From: Xenorhabdus eapokensis | GTDB lineage: Bacteria; Pseudomonadota; Gammaproteobacteria; Enterobacterales; Enterobacteriaceae | Direction: 5' to 3' | Length of the DNA: 64,000 nucleotides | NCBI RefSeq assembly: GCF_001908105.1 | Contig: NZ_MKGQ01000005.1 | Location: 1-64,000 of the forward strand | In this document: one piece after another, positions 46,910 through 56,480 of the stretch | Layout of the letters: each line of letters starts with the position of its first letter | How positions within the stretch are numbered: the stretch's first letter is position 1 | Translations under genes and position numbers: made by a program | Notes under the pieces: model-generated | Database searches by the model: none | The model's input: only the letters and a program-made list of their open reading frames with translations | What the model was told of the DNA's origin: nothing

Positions 46910-47887
46910 TTAGCGTTCTTCGTGTTTCAGACCACCGCTTAACACACACAGGACGCCCATTAAATCTGCATGTCGGATAGCAACTTTGGCCTGGGCGTAA
47001 ACTTTTGTCTTGGCATGATAGGCGATCCCCAACCCTGCCTTGCGGATCATTTTCAGATCATTGGCACCATCCCCAATAGCGACGGTTTGGCTCAGAGGAA
47101 TATTCAGTGATTTTGCCAATCTTATCAGAGTGGTTGCCTTGTATTTTGCATCGACAATCGTCCCTTTGACCTTACCGGTCAGCTTGCCATCTTTTATCTC
47201 CAGTTGATTGGCGACCGCATCAAAAAGGCGTAATTGCTGGCGCAGATTATCGGCAAAGAAAGTGAAACCACCGGAAGCAATCGCAACATGCCAATCCAAT
47301 GATTGTAACTTGCGAACCAGGCTGGTTAGCCCTGGCATAAGCGGCAGTGTTTCCATCACTTGCTGCAAGATTGATACATCGGCACCTGCCAACTGAGCAA
47401 CCCGCTCGCGCAGACTTTCTGAAAAATCCAGTTCGCCCTGCATCGCCCGTTCGGTGATTTCCGCCACTTTATCCCCAACTCCGGCCAGGCGGGCAATTTC
47501 ATCAATGCATTCAATCTGGATAGCAGTAGAATCCATATCCATCACCAATAAGCCAGGTGAACGGAGGCGAGGAATTTGCCCCAAGGGAACGACATCCAAA
47601 CGGCACTCATCTGCCTGACGTTTAATGCGAGGCGAAAGGCTACCGGCAATGCGGACAACCTGATAATCATCGATCCGCCATGAAGAGACGACTACAATGG
47701 CGGCTCCTAGTCGGTGCTGGAATTCGCTGATACGCTGTTTATCCAAACCACGTCCATACAGCAACCAGCCGCTATCTCCTGCCCGGTAATCCAGAGGCAT
47801 GACTTCATCACCACTGAGGGATAAGGGTAATCCGGGCCATTTATGGAGCTCATCCGGTAAGTAACGATAGGCCAGATTATTAGACAT
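46910..47887 (-). CDS. serB: Phosphoserine phosphatase SerB
   Basis: A 325-residue HAD phosphatase (E. coli 322) making L-serine from phosphoserine. An N-terminal ACT-like region is followed by the catalytic motif VMDMDSTAIQIECID; other HAD motifs are IASGGFTFF, Lys in VDAKYKATTL, and AIGDGANDLKM. I start at MSNNLAYRYL, nine bases after AGGAG; ATG codons 2 and 14 codons upstream are too close to or overlap that site. Confidence 0.96.
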   Translation of the reverse strand: MSNNLAYRYLPDELHKWPGLPLSLSGDEVMPLDYRAGDSGWLLYGRGLDKQRISEFQHRLGAAIVVVSSWRIDDYQVVRIAGSLSPRIKRQADECRLDVVPLGQIPRLRSPGLLVMDMDSTAIQIECIDEIARLAGVGDKVAEITERAMQGELDFSESLRERVAQLAGADVSILQQVMETLPLMPGLTSLVRKLQSLDWHVAIASGGFTFFADNLRQQLRLFDAVANQLEIKDGKLTGKVKGTIVDAKYKATTLIRLAKSLNIPLSQTVAIGDGANDLKMIRKAGLGIAYHAKTKVYAQAKVAIRHADLMGVLCVLSGGLKHEER

Positions 47888-48003
47888 GAACATTGACTCC
47901 TGTAATTCCATATAATTTGGTGCAGGCAAAAAACGCTTTTCAAACTATCCTATCATTACTGCATCTGGCAACATGTGCTTTCTGAGCATGGGATGAGATA
48001 ACT

Positions 48004-48669
48004 ATGATAAAACCAAAGCTGAAAATTAGACTGCACAAGACGGCGATTATATTAATATGTATAGCACTGCTGGTGTTGCTGATGCAGGGAGTTTCCTATT
48101 TCAGCCGTTCTCAACAACAGGCACATATGGATCAATTCGAAGATTTGGCGCAAACATTGGCAAAACAAGTCGCATTCAGCTTGTCTGATTATATGGAGAA
48201 TGGTAGCAAAGATCTTAATAATAAAAAGATTGTTGCTAATTTAGATTACTTGACTAACAACAGCCGCATTTTAGATGCCAGTGTCTATCTGGAGAATGGC
48301 ACACAGATAGCACGCAGTGGTGAACCGATTTCTGTTCGTGAACGATTATCGTTGGAAGGCAAAAAATCCAGTAGTTATTTCAACCAACAAATTGTTGTGC
48401 CGATACCAGGGAAAAATCATCCAAAAGGTTTTCTTCGTCTGACACTGGATACACACCGATTGGCAACTGAAGCCAAACAGGTCGATAACACAACTAACTT
48501 ACTTAGGATAATGCTCCTGCTATCTTTGGCGATTGGATTTATTCTGGCGCATAACTTGCTGAAACTGTACCCTAGTCGCTGGCAACAATCCCCTTATCTG
48601 CTGACTGCCAATACCAAACCTTCTGGCGAAGCAGAAAATAAAGAGCAAGGTGATGATTCCCAACGGTAA
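48004..48669 (+). CDS. smp: Inner-membrane protein Smp (AhpA family)
   Basis: A 221-residue membrane protein matching E. coli Smp (214). One helix near residues 12-32 (AIILICIALLVLLMQGVSYF), a periplasmic domain with ARSGEPISVRERLSL, SSYFNQQIVVPI and TEAKQVDNTTN, and a second helix near 165-185. Function is not established; it is divergent from serB as in E. coli. Confidence 0.93.
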   Translation: MIKPKLKIRLHKTAIILICIALLVLLMQGVSYFSRSQQQAHMDQFEDLAQTLAKQVAFSLSDYMENGSKDLNNKKIVANLDYLTNNSRILDASVYLENGTQIARSGEPISVRERLSLEGKKSSSYFNQQIVVPIPGKNHPKGFLRLTLDTHRLATEAKQVDNTTNLLRIMLLLSLAIGFILAHNLLKLYPSRWQQSPYLLTANTKPSGEAENKEQGDDSQR

Positions 48670-48688
48670 TGAGAAACATTACCGTTGG
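48660..48688. terminator. Bidirectional terminator between smp and a small membrane protein gene
   Basis: CCAACGGTAATG-AGAAA-CATTACCGTTGG is a perfect 12-bp stem that covers the end of smp and the end of the convergent gene. T-rich sequence (TTGTTGTG) follows on the plus side. Confidence 0.7.
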
Positions 48689-48996
48689 TTGTTGTGTAGA
48701 TGACTTTCCTCATTATCAATATTCTTTCCATAGTACCGCTTGAAACAAATGGAATAGAGTATGCCGTGTAGAAGTGTAATCATGACTGCGCCATAAAACA
48801 CAATCGGTTGATGGGCAACATTAATATGTACAATCGGAATATTATTAAAACGAAAGATGTACATATGAAAAGCCATAGCTGCGATTGCAAGTAAGATCCC
48901 CACTGCGTTGTAGTGGGTTCGGGGTGATAGCAGAAACCACTTTAAGGTGAAGAAAAAAGGAATAAGCATTAATAAAGAAATAACTACGTAAACCAT
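48679..48996 (-). CDS. Small membrane protein of unknown function
   Basis: A 105-residue protein with three hydrophobic helices: MVYVVISLLMLIPFFFTLKW, a middle one around VGILLAIAAMAFHMYIF, and one around PIVFYGAVMITLLHGILYS. It ends in a charged tail (KNIDNEESHLHNNQR). AAGGAA lies six bases before the chosen ATG, while an ATG two codons earlier is too close. I do not recognise the family. It is not found at this place in E. coli, where the serB-smp block ends. Confidence 0.7.
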   Translation of the reverse strand: MVYVVISLLMLIPFFFTLKWFLLSPRTHYNAVGILLAIAAMAFHMYIFRFNNIPIVHINVAHQPIVFYGAVMITLLHGILYSICFKRYYGKNIDNEESHLHNNQR

Positions 48997-49002
48997 TATC
49001 AT

Positions 49003-49297
49003 TTCCTTAAGTTTTTATTTGGGATGTTGATGTAAATAGATAGATTGAACGCTGCCATAAACATGTGGCGTGTTTCAATTATCTATCTAATATGCCTGTT
49101 ATTTAGCGTTGTGAAGTAAGTCTATAACATAGTTCATATATAAATAGTAAACATAGTTATTATTTATATTTTTGATTTGTCCGATAAATTATAGTGTTTT
49201 ATGTACATGGTCTGAACCCTGCTGAAGCACAGAGTTCAGACCCATTGAAATGGATTGAATGAAATGGATAGATGAACCTATGGGATGATTTTCCTAA
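49003..49297. other. Intergenic region with a terminator-like hairpin (49209-49242)
   Basis: GGTCTGAAC and GTTCAGACC form a perfect 9-bp stem around 16 nt, downstream of dkgA on the minus strand. This is the junction between two blocks that are far apart in E. coli. The rest is AT-rich and empty. Confidence 0.5.
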
Positions 49298-50128
49298 CTA
49301 AAATTGATTATAAGTATCGGGATTTGGACCTATCCGTTTCCCAATATCCAGTTCAGCTATGGCTGTTAAATCCTCTTTTTCCAGCCGGAAATCAAATACA
49401 TCAAAATTTTCTTTAATATGGGCAGGTGTAACAGATTTAGGAATGGCAATCATGCCGCATTCAAGATGCCAACGAATGACAATTTGCGCTGGTGTTTTGC
49501 CGTATTTAAGTGCCAGACGTTCAACCAGTGGAGAATTAAAAACGCCTTTTCCGCCCCGTGATAACGGGCTCCAGGATTCGGTTGTAATATGATGGGTAGC
49601 ATTCCATGAGTGAAGTTGTCGCTGTTGCAGTAAGGGATGTAATTCAATTTGGTTGATTACAGGAACGACACCGGTTTCCTGGATTATTTTTTGTAAATGC
49701 TCGATATGAAAATTACACACTCCAATACTGCGAGTCAGGCCAGTTTCTTTCAGTTCAACCAGTTGCTCCCATGCATCAACATAATGATCCTGTTCGGGAA
49801 CTGGCCATTGAATGAGATAGAGATCAACATAATCTAACTGTAGTTTGTTCAGGCTCTCTTGTAATGCCGCACGGGCATCCAGGTGGCGATCATTCCAAAG
49901 TTTGGTAGTGATGAAAATTTCTTCGCGTGGGATATCAGTTTCCTGCAAGGCTTTCCCCACACCTTCTTCGTTATGAAAAATTGCTGCTGTATCAATGGAG
50001 CGATAACCGGCTTCTAATGCGGTATGGATAGACTTAACAACCTGTTCATTACTCGCTTTCCAAACGCCAAGCCCCAATTGTGGCATGTGATTCCCATCAG
50101 CGAGTTTAATAATTGTCTGCTGACCCAT
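49298..50128 (-). CDS. dkgA: 2,5-diketo-D-gluconate reductase A / aldo-keto reductase DkgA
   Basis: A 276-residue aldo-keto reductase (E. coli 275). Motifs: GYRSIDTAAIFHNEEGVGKA with the catalytic Asp and Tyr-equivalent region (the usual Tyr in AxYxNE is Phe here: AIFHNE), Lys in ITTKLWNDRH, His in LIQWPVPEQDHY region, GVCNFHIEHLQ, and IPKSVTPAHIKENF for NADPH. It reduces 2,5-diketogluconate and methylglyoxal in E. coli. The Phe in place of the catalytic Tyr is a point to check. Gluconate metabolism (gntKU) is also in this window, 43 kb away. Confidence 0.9.
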   Translation of the reverse strand: MGQQTIIKLADGNHMPQLGLGVWKASNEQVVKSIHTALEAGYRSIDTAAIFHNEEGVGKALQETDIPREEIFITTKLWNDRHLDARAALQESLNKLQLDYVDLYLIQWPVPEQDHYVDAWEQLVELKETGLTRSIGVCNFHIEHLQKIIQETGVVPVINQIELHPLLQQRQLHSWNATHHITTESWSPLSRGGKGVFNSPLVERLALKYGKTPAQIVIRWHLECGMIAIPKSVTPAHIKENFDVFDFRLEKEDLTAIAELDIGKRIGPNPDTYNQF

Positions 50129-50346
50129 TATTACCTCCTTTAGTTAATGAGGTTGTCCATTCCATTCAGGGGAAGTTATTCAGCATGTAAAAATTGAGCA
50201 CAGCTTAAATAGTTGGTAGTGACAGTGCCTGTTGGAATGGACTCTGGTTGTTCAATTATTGAGTTGATAATCCAGTCAGATGATAGTCAAGTAAAAGTAA
50301 GTAGAAAAATAGCGTTTTTTACGTTCGTGTTAAAACGATAAGCCCG

Positions 50347-51018
50347 TTATTTGTTTTTCTTTGCTACTCCTTTCTTGTGACGCCAATACATCAGCAGAGA
50401 AGCGGACAAGCCACTGATCAACAAAATGACAGGCAGAATCACCAAAATGTTCATGACCATATCTTGATGTGCTTTAACGAAAGGGATTTGGTTTAGGATA
50501 TAGCCAAAACCCACGATAATAATGACCCATAAGAAGCCACTTAACCAGTTAAAAAATTGAAAGCGTTTATTATTTAGGCCAGAAATACCGGCAAACGTTG
50601 GCAGGAGAGTGCGAACAAACGCTAAAAAGCGTCCGATAAGCAGGGCAGACAGACCGTGTTTAGAGAATAACGTATCGGCACGTTGGCGATATTGCAAGGG
50701 AAGTTGAGCCAGCCAGTTTTTGACAATACGGGTATGGCCGAGCCAGCGTCCCTGTAAATAACCGAGCCAACAACCCAGGCTTGCTGCGATGGTGAGCAGA
50801 ATTACCGTGGGAATGAAACTCATGACGCCTTTGGCAATTAAAGCACCGGAAAGCACCAGCAGAGTATCGCCGGGTAAAAAGGCGGCTGGCAGTAGTCCAT
50901 TTTCCAACACTAGTGTGACAAAAAGAACGCCATAAATAACCCAGATGACATCTGGATTGGCAAGTTGGTTAAAATCGTGATGCCAGAGTGCATGCACGAT
51001 CTCGCTTAACGTTTCCAT
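50347..51018 (-). CDS. yghB: DedA family inner-membrane protein YghB
   Basis: A 223-residue DedA/SNARE-associated membrane protein, closest to E. coli YghB (219). It has the [20 protein letters not shown] motif, [13 protein letters not shown], the conserved Arg/Gly block [19 protein letters not shown] and [14 protein letters not shown]. DedA proteins support membrane lipid flipping, proton-motive force and cell division. It lies next to metC as in E. coli. Confidence 0.93.
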   Translation of the reverse strand: METLSEIVHALWHHDFNQLANPDVIWVIYGVLFVTLVLENGLLPAAFLPGDTLLVLSGALIAKGVMSFIPTVILLTIAASLGCWLGYLQGRWLGHTRIVKNWLAQLPLQYRQRADTLFSKHGLSALLIGRFLAFVRTLLPTFAGISGLNNKRFQFFNWLSGFLWVIIIVGFGYILNQIPFVKAHQDMVMNILVILPVILLISGLSASLLMYWRHKKGVAKKNK

Positions 51019-51126
51019 TGTTTATCCTGTGACTTTTGCGAGTAAAATAATTAACAAACCGATCTGCCTCAGTGTACCGCAAAATAATGAAATAGGGGGG
51101 GATTTGATTCAGTATCAAGGGAAACC

Positions 51127-51163
51127 GTGGCTATCTGCCAATCTGCAATAAAGAGATAGCCAC
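51127..51163 (-). terminator. Hairpin downstream of metC
   Basis: GTGGCTATCT and AGATAGCCAC form a 10-bp stem about 40 bases after the metC stop. The trailing T-run on the minus strand is weak (GGTTTCCCTT). Confidence 0.5.
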
Positions 51164-51202
51164 AATTTGAAGGTGGATGTTAACGAATTTTAAAGGTGAA
51201 AG

Positions 51203-52396
51203 TTAACAAATTGCCAAACGTGCAAAACTGGCTTCCAGATCATCAATCAAGTCTTGTAGATTTTCCAGCCCGATATGGAGACGGAATAAGGTGCCCGTTT
51301 TTTGCGGCACAGGGTATTGACGCAGTCGTTGCAGCATTTCTGGTTGAATACCTAAAATTAATGACTCAAAACCGCCCCACGAGAAGGCCATCTTAAAATG
51401 GTTCAGGTTATCGAGATAATCAGCAAGTTGTTGAGATGTAAGCTGGGTATTCAGGAGAAAAGAAAATAACCCACAGGAGCCAGTGAAATCGCGCTGAAAG
51501 AACTGATGCCCTGGGCAAGAAGGCAGGGCTGGGTGATAAACTTCGGCAACTTCCGGTCGCTGCGCAAGCCATTTAGCAATTTTGATGCTGTTTTCTTCGT
51601 GTTGTTTTAAACGAACCGCTAACGTGCGTAGCCCTCGGTTTGCCATATACACCGTATCAGGATCGGCAATCTGCCCTAGCAGGTAAGATCCTTCCCTAAG
51701 CTGATCCCAACATCGTGCATTGGCAACCGCTGTACCCAGCATTCCGTCTGAATGGCCAATAATATATTTGGTGGCAGATTGGATGGAGATATCGATACCA
51801 AACTCCAGAGCCTTAAACAGTACGCCAGCCGCCCATGTATTATCGATGATAATGACAATCTCAGGATTGACTTGTCGAATAGCCCGCACGATGGCAGGAA
51901 TATCCTGCACTTCCATCGTCAAAGAACCAGGTGATTCAAGAAAGATAACTTTGGTATTGGGTTGAATCAGTGAAGTGATGTTTTCTCCGATCATGGGGTC
52001 AAAATAATCGGTGGAAATCCCCATTTTTTTCAGAACGTGATAACAAAATTCCTGTGTGGGTTCATAGGCTGTACCTGTCATTAAAATATGATCACCGGTT
52101 TTTACAAACGCCAGAATTGAATGAGTAATAGCTGCCGTACCGGAAGGATATAGAGCACAACCCGCGCCGCCTTCCAGCTCAGCCATCGCTTCCTGGAAGG
52201 AAAAATGAGTCAGTGTGCCACGGCGTCCATAAAATAATTCGCCCTTAGCACGGTTCTTCAAAGCTTGCTTTAAGTCTTCAACGGTATCGAAAATGACAGA
52301 TGAAGTGCGTTGAATCAGTGGATTAACGGCACTTTGCGTATATCTTTTTTGTCTTCCGGCACTAACCAATAAAGTTTCTAGTTTTTTTTCTGTCAT
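51203..52396 (-). CDS. metC: Cystathionine beta-lyase MetC
   Basis: A 397-residue PLP enzyme (E. coli 395) cleaving cystathionine to homocysteine, pyruvate and ammonia in methionine synthesis. The PLP lysine is in [17 protein letters not shown] (about residue 210). Other blocks are [15 protein letters not shown] [16 protein letters not shown] and [19 protein letters not shown] start at [14 protein letters not shown] lies eight bases before it, while the longest frame starts at a TTG that is part of that same site. Confidence 0.96.
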   Translation of the reverse strand: MTEKKLETLLVSAGRQKRYTQSAVNPLIQRTSSVIFDTVEDLKQALKNRAKGELFYGRRGTLTHFSFQEAMAELEGGAGCALYPSGTAAITHSILAFVKTGDHILMTGTAYEPTQEFCYHVLKKMGISTDYFDPMIGENITSLIQPNTKVIFLESPGSLTMEVQDIPAIVRAIRQVNPEIVIIIDNTWAAGVLFKALEFGIDISIQSATKYIIGHSDGMLGTAVANARCWDQLREGSYLLGQIADPDTVYMANRGLRTLAVRLKQHEENSIKIAKWLAQRPEVAEVYHPALPSCPGHQFFQRDFTGSCGLFSFLLNTQLTSQQLADYLDNLNHFKMAFSWGGFESLILGIQPEMLQRLRQYPVPQKTGTLFRLHIGLENLQDLIDDLEASFARLAIC

Positions 52397-52753
52397 GGCA
52401 TCATTCCCCAAGTTATTTCCTGCTTATATCTCAATAGAATCGCTCAAATAATGATTAGAAAGTTAAAAGATTTAGCGCGGTTTTACCAAAGAGATTCGCG
52501 CAACTTGACGAAAATTCAAGGTGAACTGGTGAGAGTCAATCAGGATCGATTAACGAAGGAACATCATTAAGTGGTACTTTTTTGTTAAATAGTAATGATA
52601 ATTACTATCAAATCGCCAAATGTCTGATATCATTTGTAGCGAACTTTTTCCTCTCCTGAGGTAAGAAGCATGGAACTATTAGGATTAGCAAGATGAGTAA
52701 ACGTGATTCACTGCTAAGTAACAAATTTATAAGAAAGAGAGTAAGGCTAACTG
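52397..52753. promoter_or_regulatory. metC-exbB divergent control region
   Basis: About 355 bases holding both promoters and a Fur box (listed separately). No MetJ box array was recognised with confidence. Confidence 0.5.
52589..52609. promoter_or_regulatory. Fur box upstream of exbBD
   Basis: ATAGTAATGATAATTACTATC is a near-perfect inverted repeat resembling the Fur consensus GATAATGATAATCATTATC. It lies 145 bases before the exbB start, consistent with iron-repressed exbBD. Confidence 0.85.
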
Positions 52754-53764
52754 ATGCGTAATTTGACAGCTTCTATTCTATTGGCACTCGGATTAACAAG
52801 TTCAGCATGGGCTGATACAACACCAGCCACACCAGAAAATCAGGCTGCTGCTCAGGTAGCCGCTCCGGCAACACCAGCATCTTCCGCAGCTCCGCAAACG
52901 GTTGAATCCATAACCGACAAGCAGAAAACTGATGCACTATCAGTGCCAGATGCACAAACCATAACGGCTAATACAACAGAAAATGTAACGGCGACAGAAA
53001 CCGTAACGACTGAAGAAACCGTTGTGGCACCAATTGAAGATGTTTCTGGCAACCAGTCCGGTGGCTTTGCAACGGATCTGTCTGTTTGGGGCATGTACCA
53101 AAACGCAGACGTAGTAGTAAAAACCGTTATGGTGGGACTGGTGATCGCTTCTGTCATTACATGGGCACTGCTGTTTTCCAAAGGTACAGAACTCTTAATG
53201 GCTCGCCGTCGTTTACGTAAGGAGCAACTGGCTTTGGTTGAGGCTGCCAATCTGGATGCAGCAGTGAAAATTGCCGCAGATTTTGGCAATCGCAGTGTCA
53301 GCCGTCTGTTGTTGAGTGAAGCACAATCGGAGCGCGTCCTGTCTGCTGAAAGCATTGACAAGGTTGGAACCAAAGAGCGAACTTCGTTCCGCATGGAACG
53401 TGCCGTCGCAGCAATTAGCCGCCATATGGGGCGTGGTAACGGTTATCTGGCAACCATTGGTGCCATTTCTCCATTTGTGGGACTGTTTGGTACTGTTTGG
53501 GGGATCATGAACAGTTTTATCGGCATTGCTCATTCACAAACGACTAACCTGGCCGTTGTTGCACCAGGGATTGCGGAAGCCTTGTTAGCAACAGCATTGG
53601 GGCTGGTAGCTGCGATCCCTGCGGTAGTGATTTATAACGTCTTTGCTCGCGTTATTTCATCATACCGTGGTCAGGTGGGTGACATGGCAGCTAAGGCAAT
53701 CCTGTTGCTGGGACGTGATCTTGATCTGGCTGAAAGCAAAACAGAAAAAGCAGAAGCAAGGTAA
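52754..53764 (+). CDS. exbB: TonB-system energy transducer ExbB, long form with signal sequence
   Basis: A 336-residue inner-membrane proton channel subunit that powers TonB with ExbD. Unlike E. coli ExbB (244 residues), it starts with a signal-like segment (ASILLALGLTSSAWAD) and an Ala/Thr/Pro-rich periplasmic stretch to about residue 105. The conserved core then begins at TDLSVWGMYQNADVVVKTVM. Core blocks GRGNGYLATIGAISPFVGLF and TNLAVVAPGIAEALLATALG are strongly conserved. Long ExbB forms are known in other proteobacteria. Six bases separate it from exbD. Confidence 0.95.
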   Translation: MRNLTASILLALGLTSSAWADTTPATPENQAAAQVAAPATPASSAAPQTVESITDKQKTDALSVPDAQTITANTTENVTATETVTTEETVVAPIEDVSGNQSGGFATDLSVWGMYQNADVVVKTVMVGLVIASVITWALLFSKGTELLMARRRLRKEQLALVEAANLDAAVKIAADFGNRSVSRLLLSEAQSERVLSAESIDKVGTKERTSFRMERAVAAISRHMGRGNGYLATIGAISPFVGLFGTVWGIMNSFIGIAHSQTTNLAVVAPGIAEALLATALGLVAAIPAVVIYNVFARVISSYRGQVGDMAAKAILLLGRDLDLAESKTEKAEAR

Positions 53765-53770
53765 TAAATT

Positions 53771-54196
53771 ATGGCAATACGTCTTAATGAAGATTTGGAC
53801 GATAGCGGCGAGCTGCATGAAATTAACGTAACGCCGTTTATTGACGTGATGTTAGTGCTGTTGATTATTTTCATGGTAGCAGCACCATTGGCCACGGTAG
53901 ATATTAAAGTTGATTTACCAGCATCCACCGCTAAACCGCAACCACGACCAGAAAAACCGGTATTTTTGACGGTGAAAGCAGATAAACAGTTGTATGTGGG
54001 AGAGCAGGCGATTGATCGTGATAACTTGTCTCTGGTATTGGATCAAACCACGCAATCCAACAAAGACACGACAATTTTCTTCCAGGCTGATAAAACTGTG
54101 GATTATGAAACTCTGATGAGTGTCATGGATTCTCTACGCAAGGCGGGTTATCTCAAAGTGGGATTAGTGGGGATGGAATCAGTTTCCGCACAATAA
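53771..54196 (+). CDS. exbD: TonB-system energy transducer ExbD
   Basis: A 141-residue protein (same as E. coli) with one N-terminal membrane helix carrying the essential Asp (NVTPFIDVMLVLLIIFMVAA, Asp25 region) and a periplasmic domain ending VGLVGMESVSAQ. It forms the ExbB-ExbD motor for TonB-dependent siderophore and vitamin B12 uptake. tonB itself is not in the window. Confidence 0.97.
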   Translation: MAIRLNEDLDDSGELHEINVTPFIDVMLVLLIIFMVAAPLATVDIKVDLPASTAKPQPRPEKPVFLTVKADKQLYVGEQAIDRDNLSLVLDQTTQSNKDTTIFFQADKTVDYETLMSVMDSLRKAGYLKVGLVGMESVSAQ

Positions 54197-54221
54197 CTTT
54201 TCTTTGCTTACCCAAAATATG

Positions 54222-54252
54222 AACTGCCCGAATTGTTAATCGGGCAGTTTTG
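54222..54252 (+). terminator. exbBD terminator
   Basis: AACTGCCCG-AATTGTTAAT-CGGGCAGTTTT, 25 bases after exbD. It can also act on the convergent deaminase gene. Confidence 0.9.
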
Positions 54253-54260
54253 GGAAAGCA

Positions 54261-54650
54261 CTAATATTGATTCTTCCAGTCAAAAGGTAATAGTTCACTA
54301 AGAGATAAAACCTTTTCTTGCGAGACTTTTACTTCTGCATGGATATTCTCTGGATTTATCTGGCTGATAAACTCTCGGCACCGGCCGCAGGGAGGAATAA
54401 TATTACCATGCCGATTAACAGCAATAATCCTGATTATCTGTGTTTCCCCCTGCTTTATCATCTCAGCGATGGCACAGTGCTCTGCACAAAATCCCATAGA
54501 GCAAGCAGTATCAATATTAATTCCAGTATAAATATGACCAGATTTACTTTGAATAACAGCACCTACATGACCATATTTAATATATTTATTTAATTGAGTT
54601 GGGGATATTAGGCGATGTGCCATATGCTCCATTTTGTCAAAAGAAATCAC
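54261..54650 (-). CDS. Cytidine deaminase-like zinc enzyme
   Basis: A 129-residue protein of the small tetrameric cytidine deaminase type. The zinc and catalytic motif is CAEHCAIAE (Cys55, Glu57) with PPCGRCREF (Cys88, Cys91). The size fits Cdd of Gram-positives or blasticidin-S deaminase-like enzymes, not the 294-residue E. coli Cdd. It starts at GTG with AAGGAG six bases upstream. It is the last gene of the beta-glucoside PTS operon, 46 bases after the HPr gene. The substrate is unknown; its place in a sugar operon is unexpected. Confidence 0.82.
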   Translation of the reverse strand: MISFDKMEHMAHRLISPTQLNKYIKYGHVGAVIQSKSGHIYTGINIDTACSMGFCAEHCAIAEMIKQGETQIIRIIAVNRHGNIIPPCGRCREFISQINPENIHAEVKVSQEKVLSLSELLPFDWKNQY

Positions 54651-54696
54651 AAAATACTCCTTGCTTATGATTAAATGGATTAATAAAGTAGATAGC

Positions 54697-54957
54697 TCAG
54701 TCTTTTATATTACGAATAAACTCAATAACTGATTGTGCCATCGCCTCCTCATTATCACCTTCAACCCGAATAATCACTTCCATACCACTTTTGATTCCCA
54801 TCGACATCAATTTAAACATGCTTTTTAGATTCGCACTTTTATCTCCTCTGATAATTTCAATTTTGCCAGTGTAATTTTTGACAAAATTACAGAGTTGAGC
54901 ACAAGGCCGCGTATGCAACCCTGAAGGAGCAGTAACAACCACCGGATATTCAATCAT
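54697..54957 (-). CDS. HPr-like PTS phosphocarrier
   Basis: An 86-residue HPr protein. The phosphorylated His15 is in PSGLHTRPCA and the regulatory-site serine is Ser46 in NLKSMFKLMS, at the canonical positions. The sequence differs from general PtsH of enterics, so this is a second, operon-specific HPr. It lies between the 6-phospho-beta-glucosidase gene and a deaminase gene and probably relays phosphate to the EIIA encoded nearby. Confidence 0.9.
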   Translation of the reverse strand: MIEYPVVVTAPSGLHTRPCAQLCNFVKNYTGKIEIIRGDKSANLKSMFKLMSMGIKSGMEVIIRVEGDNEEAMAQSVIEFIRNIKD

Positions 54958-55029
54958 AAAAATTACCTGTTTATATATTCTCTATCTTTCAAGCGATAAT
55001 TTTGCAATTTATTAGGTATAGAAATAAGA

Positions 55030-56469
55030 TCAGGATTTTTTTAACGAACAACCACGGGTTTGAATAGCATTCTGATACCAGTAAAACGAATCTTTCTTAT
55101 AGCGGGAGAGATCTTTAATGTCTTTGTCTGTCCGATTAACATAGACAAAACCATATCTTTTTTTATAACCATTGCTGGTGGAAAGCAAATCAATAAAGCT
55201 CCACGGGTTATAGGAAATCACCTTAACTCCATAATCCATTGCTCGCTTAATGGCATTAATATGTTGTTGAATATAATTAATGCGATAATCATCATGAATA
55301 GCGCCATCAGATTCCAGCTTATCATCGGCACCAAAGCCATTTTCTGTGATCATCAATGGCTTCTGATAACGAGTGTATAAATCACGCAAAAGATATTCCA
55401 ATCCAATGGGGTCAACTGCCCAATCCCAGTCTGTTGTATCAAGATGTGGGTTTTTATGGATTTGATAGAAATCCGGCTGAATTTCATGCCCATCTATTTG
55501 CCCTTTAATGCCTGTTGGATTAAATCCATCCATGCGTCGTTGAGCACCTTTTTCTGCGGCGGCAGCAGCATGACTGCAATAGTAATTAATTGCCAGAAAA
55601 TCAGAATAACCTTCTTTAATCAACTCCATATCACCGACTTCGATATGCGGTGCCAGGCCATGATTTTTTAGATAAATTAGGGCTGATTGATTATAGTGCC
55701 CTTTCAGGTAGATATCTGTGAAGTAGTAATTACGCAGATCATTGGCATTTTGAGCAGCTAAATTATCTTCCGGTTTACTGGTGAGTGGATAAATGGCGGA
55801 ATATCCTAAGGCAGCACCAACCAGGCCGTTGGGCACCCATTGATGAACCAATTTGCAGGCGATAGCATGGGCAAGATTCATATGATGATTAATCTGATAT
55901 TTGAGTTGTTCATCATGCAGAAAGTGTTCTGGAATCAGACACTTTTTCGTCCAGAATTGCACAATAATACTTTGTTCATTGATGGTTAACCAATATTGAA
56001 CTTTCTTGCTAAATTCTTTGATCACAAATTCCGCGTAATAAGCAAAATCTGCTACACTTTGCCGATTAATCCAGCCATGATATTTCTCGACCAGCGCCAT
56101 CGGCATATCATAATGGTATAGTGTTGGAATCGGCGTTATTCCATTTTTTAACAATTCATCGATAAGGTTATGATAAAATTCCACTCCCTTATCATTAACT
56201 TTTCCGATACCATCAGGGAAAATACGCGACCATGCAATAGAAAAACGGTAAGATTTCAAACCAAGCTCTTTCATTAATGCAATGTCTTCTTTATAGCGAT
56301 GGTAATGATCACTGGTTATATGGGTATCGGCAAAGCCTGGATTATTATTAATGACATCTTGTTGTGAAAGTTTTTTACCGTATGTTTCCGCAGCACCTTC
56401 AACCTGATAAGCACTGGTTGATGCGCCCCAAAGAAAATTCTCTGGAAATAACTCATTATTTTTTATCAT
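55030..56469 (-). CDS. 6-phospho-beta-glucosidase (GH1)
   Basis: A 479-residue glycoside hydrolase family 1 enzyme that splits phosphorylated beta-glucosides such as cellobiose or arbutin 6-phosphate. N-terminal signature NFLWGASTSAYQVEGAAE; acid/base Glu in YWLTINEQSIIV (about residue 165); nucleophile Glu in LMITENGFGADDK (about 375); phosphate-binding region near SYNPWSFIDLLSTSNGYKK and KKRYGFVYVN. It follows the EIIA gene by 11 bases. Confidence 0.95.
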   Translation of the reverse strand: MIKNNELFPENFLWGASTSAYQVEGAAETYGKKLSQQDVINNNPGFADTHITSDHYHRYKEDIALMKELGLKSYRFSIAWSRIFPDGIGKVNDKGVEFYHNLIDELLKNGITPIPTLYHYDMPMALVEKYHGWINRQSVADFAYYAEFVIKEFSKKVQYWLTINEQSIIVQFWTKKCLIPEHFLHDEQLKYQINHHMNLAHAIACKLVHQWVPNGLVGAALGYSAIYPLTSKPEDNLAAQNANDLRNYYFTDIYLKGHYNQSALIYLKNHGLAPHIEVGDMELIKEGYSDFLAINYYCSHAAAAAEKGAQRRMDGFNPTGIKGQIDGHEIQPDFYQIHKNPHLDTTDWDWAVDPIGLEYLLRDLYTRYQKPLMITENGFGADDKLESDGAIHDDYRINYIQQHINAIKRAMDYGVKVISYNPWSFIDLLSTSNGYKKRYGFVYVNRTDKDIKDLSRYKKDSFYWYQNAIQTRGCSLKKS

Positions 56470-56480
56470 GGTGTTTTCCT

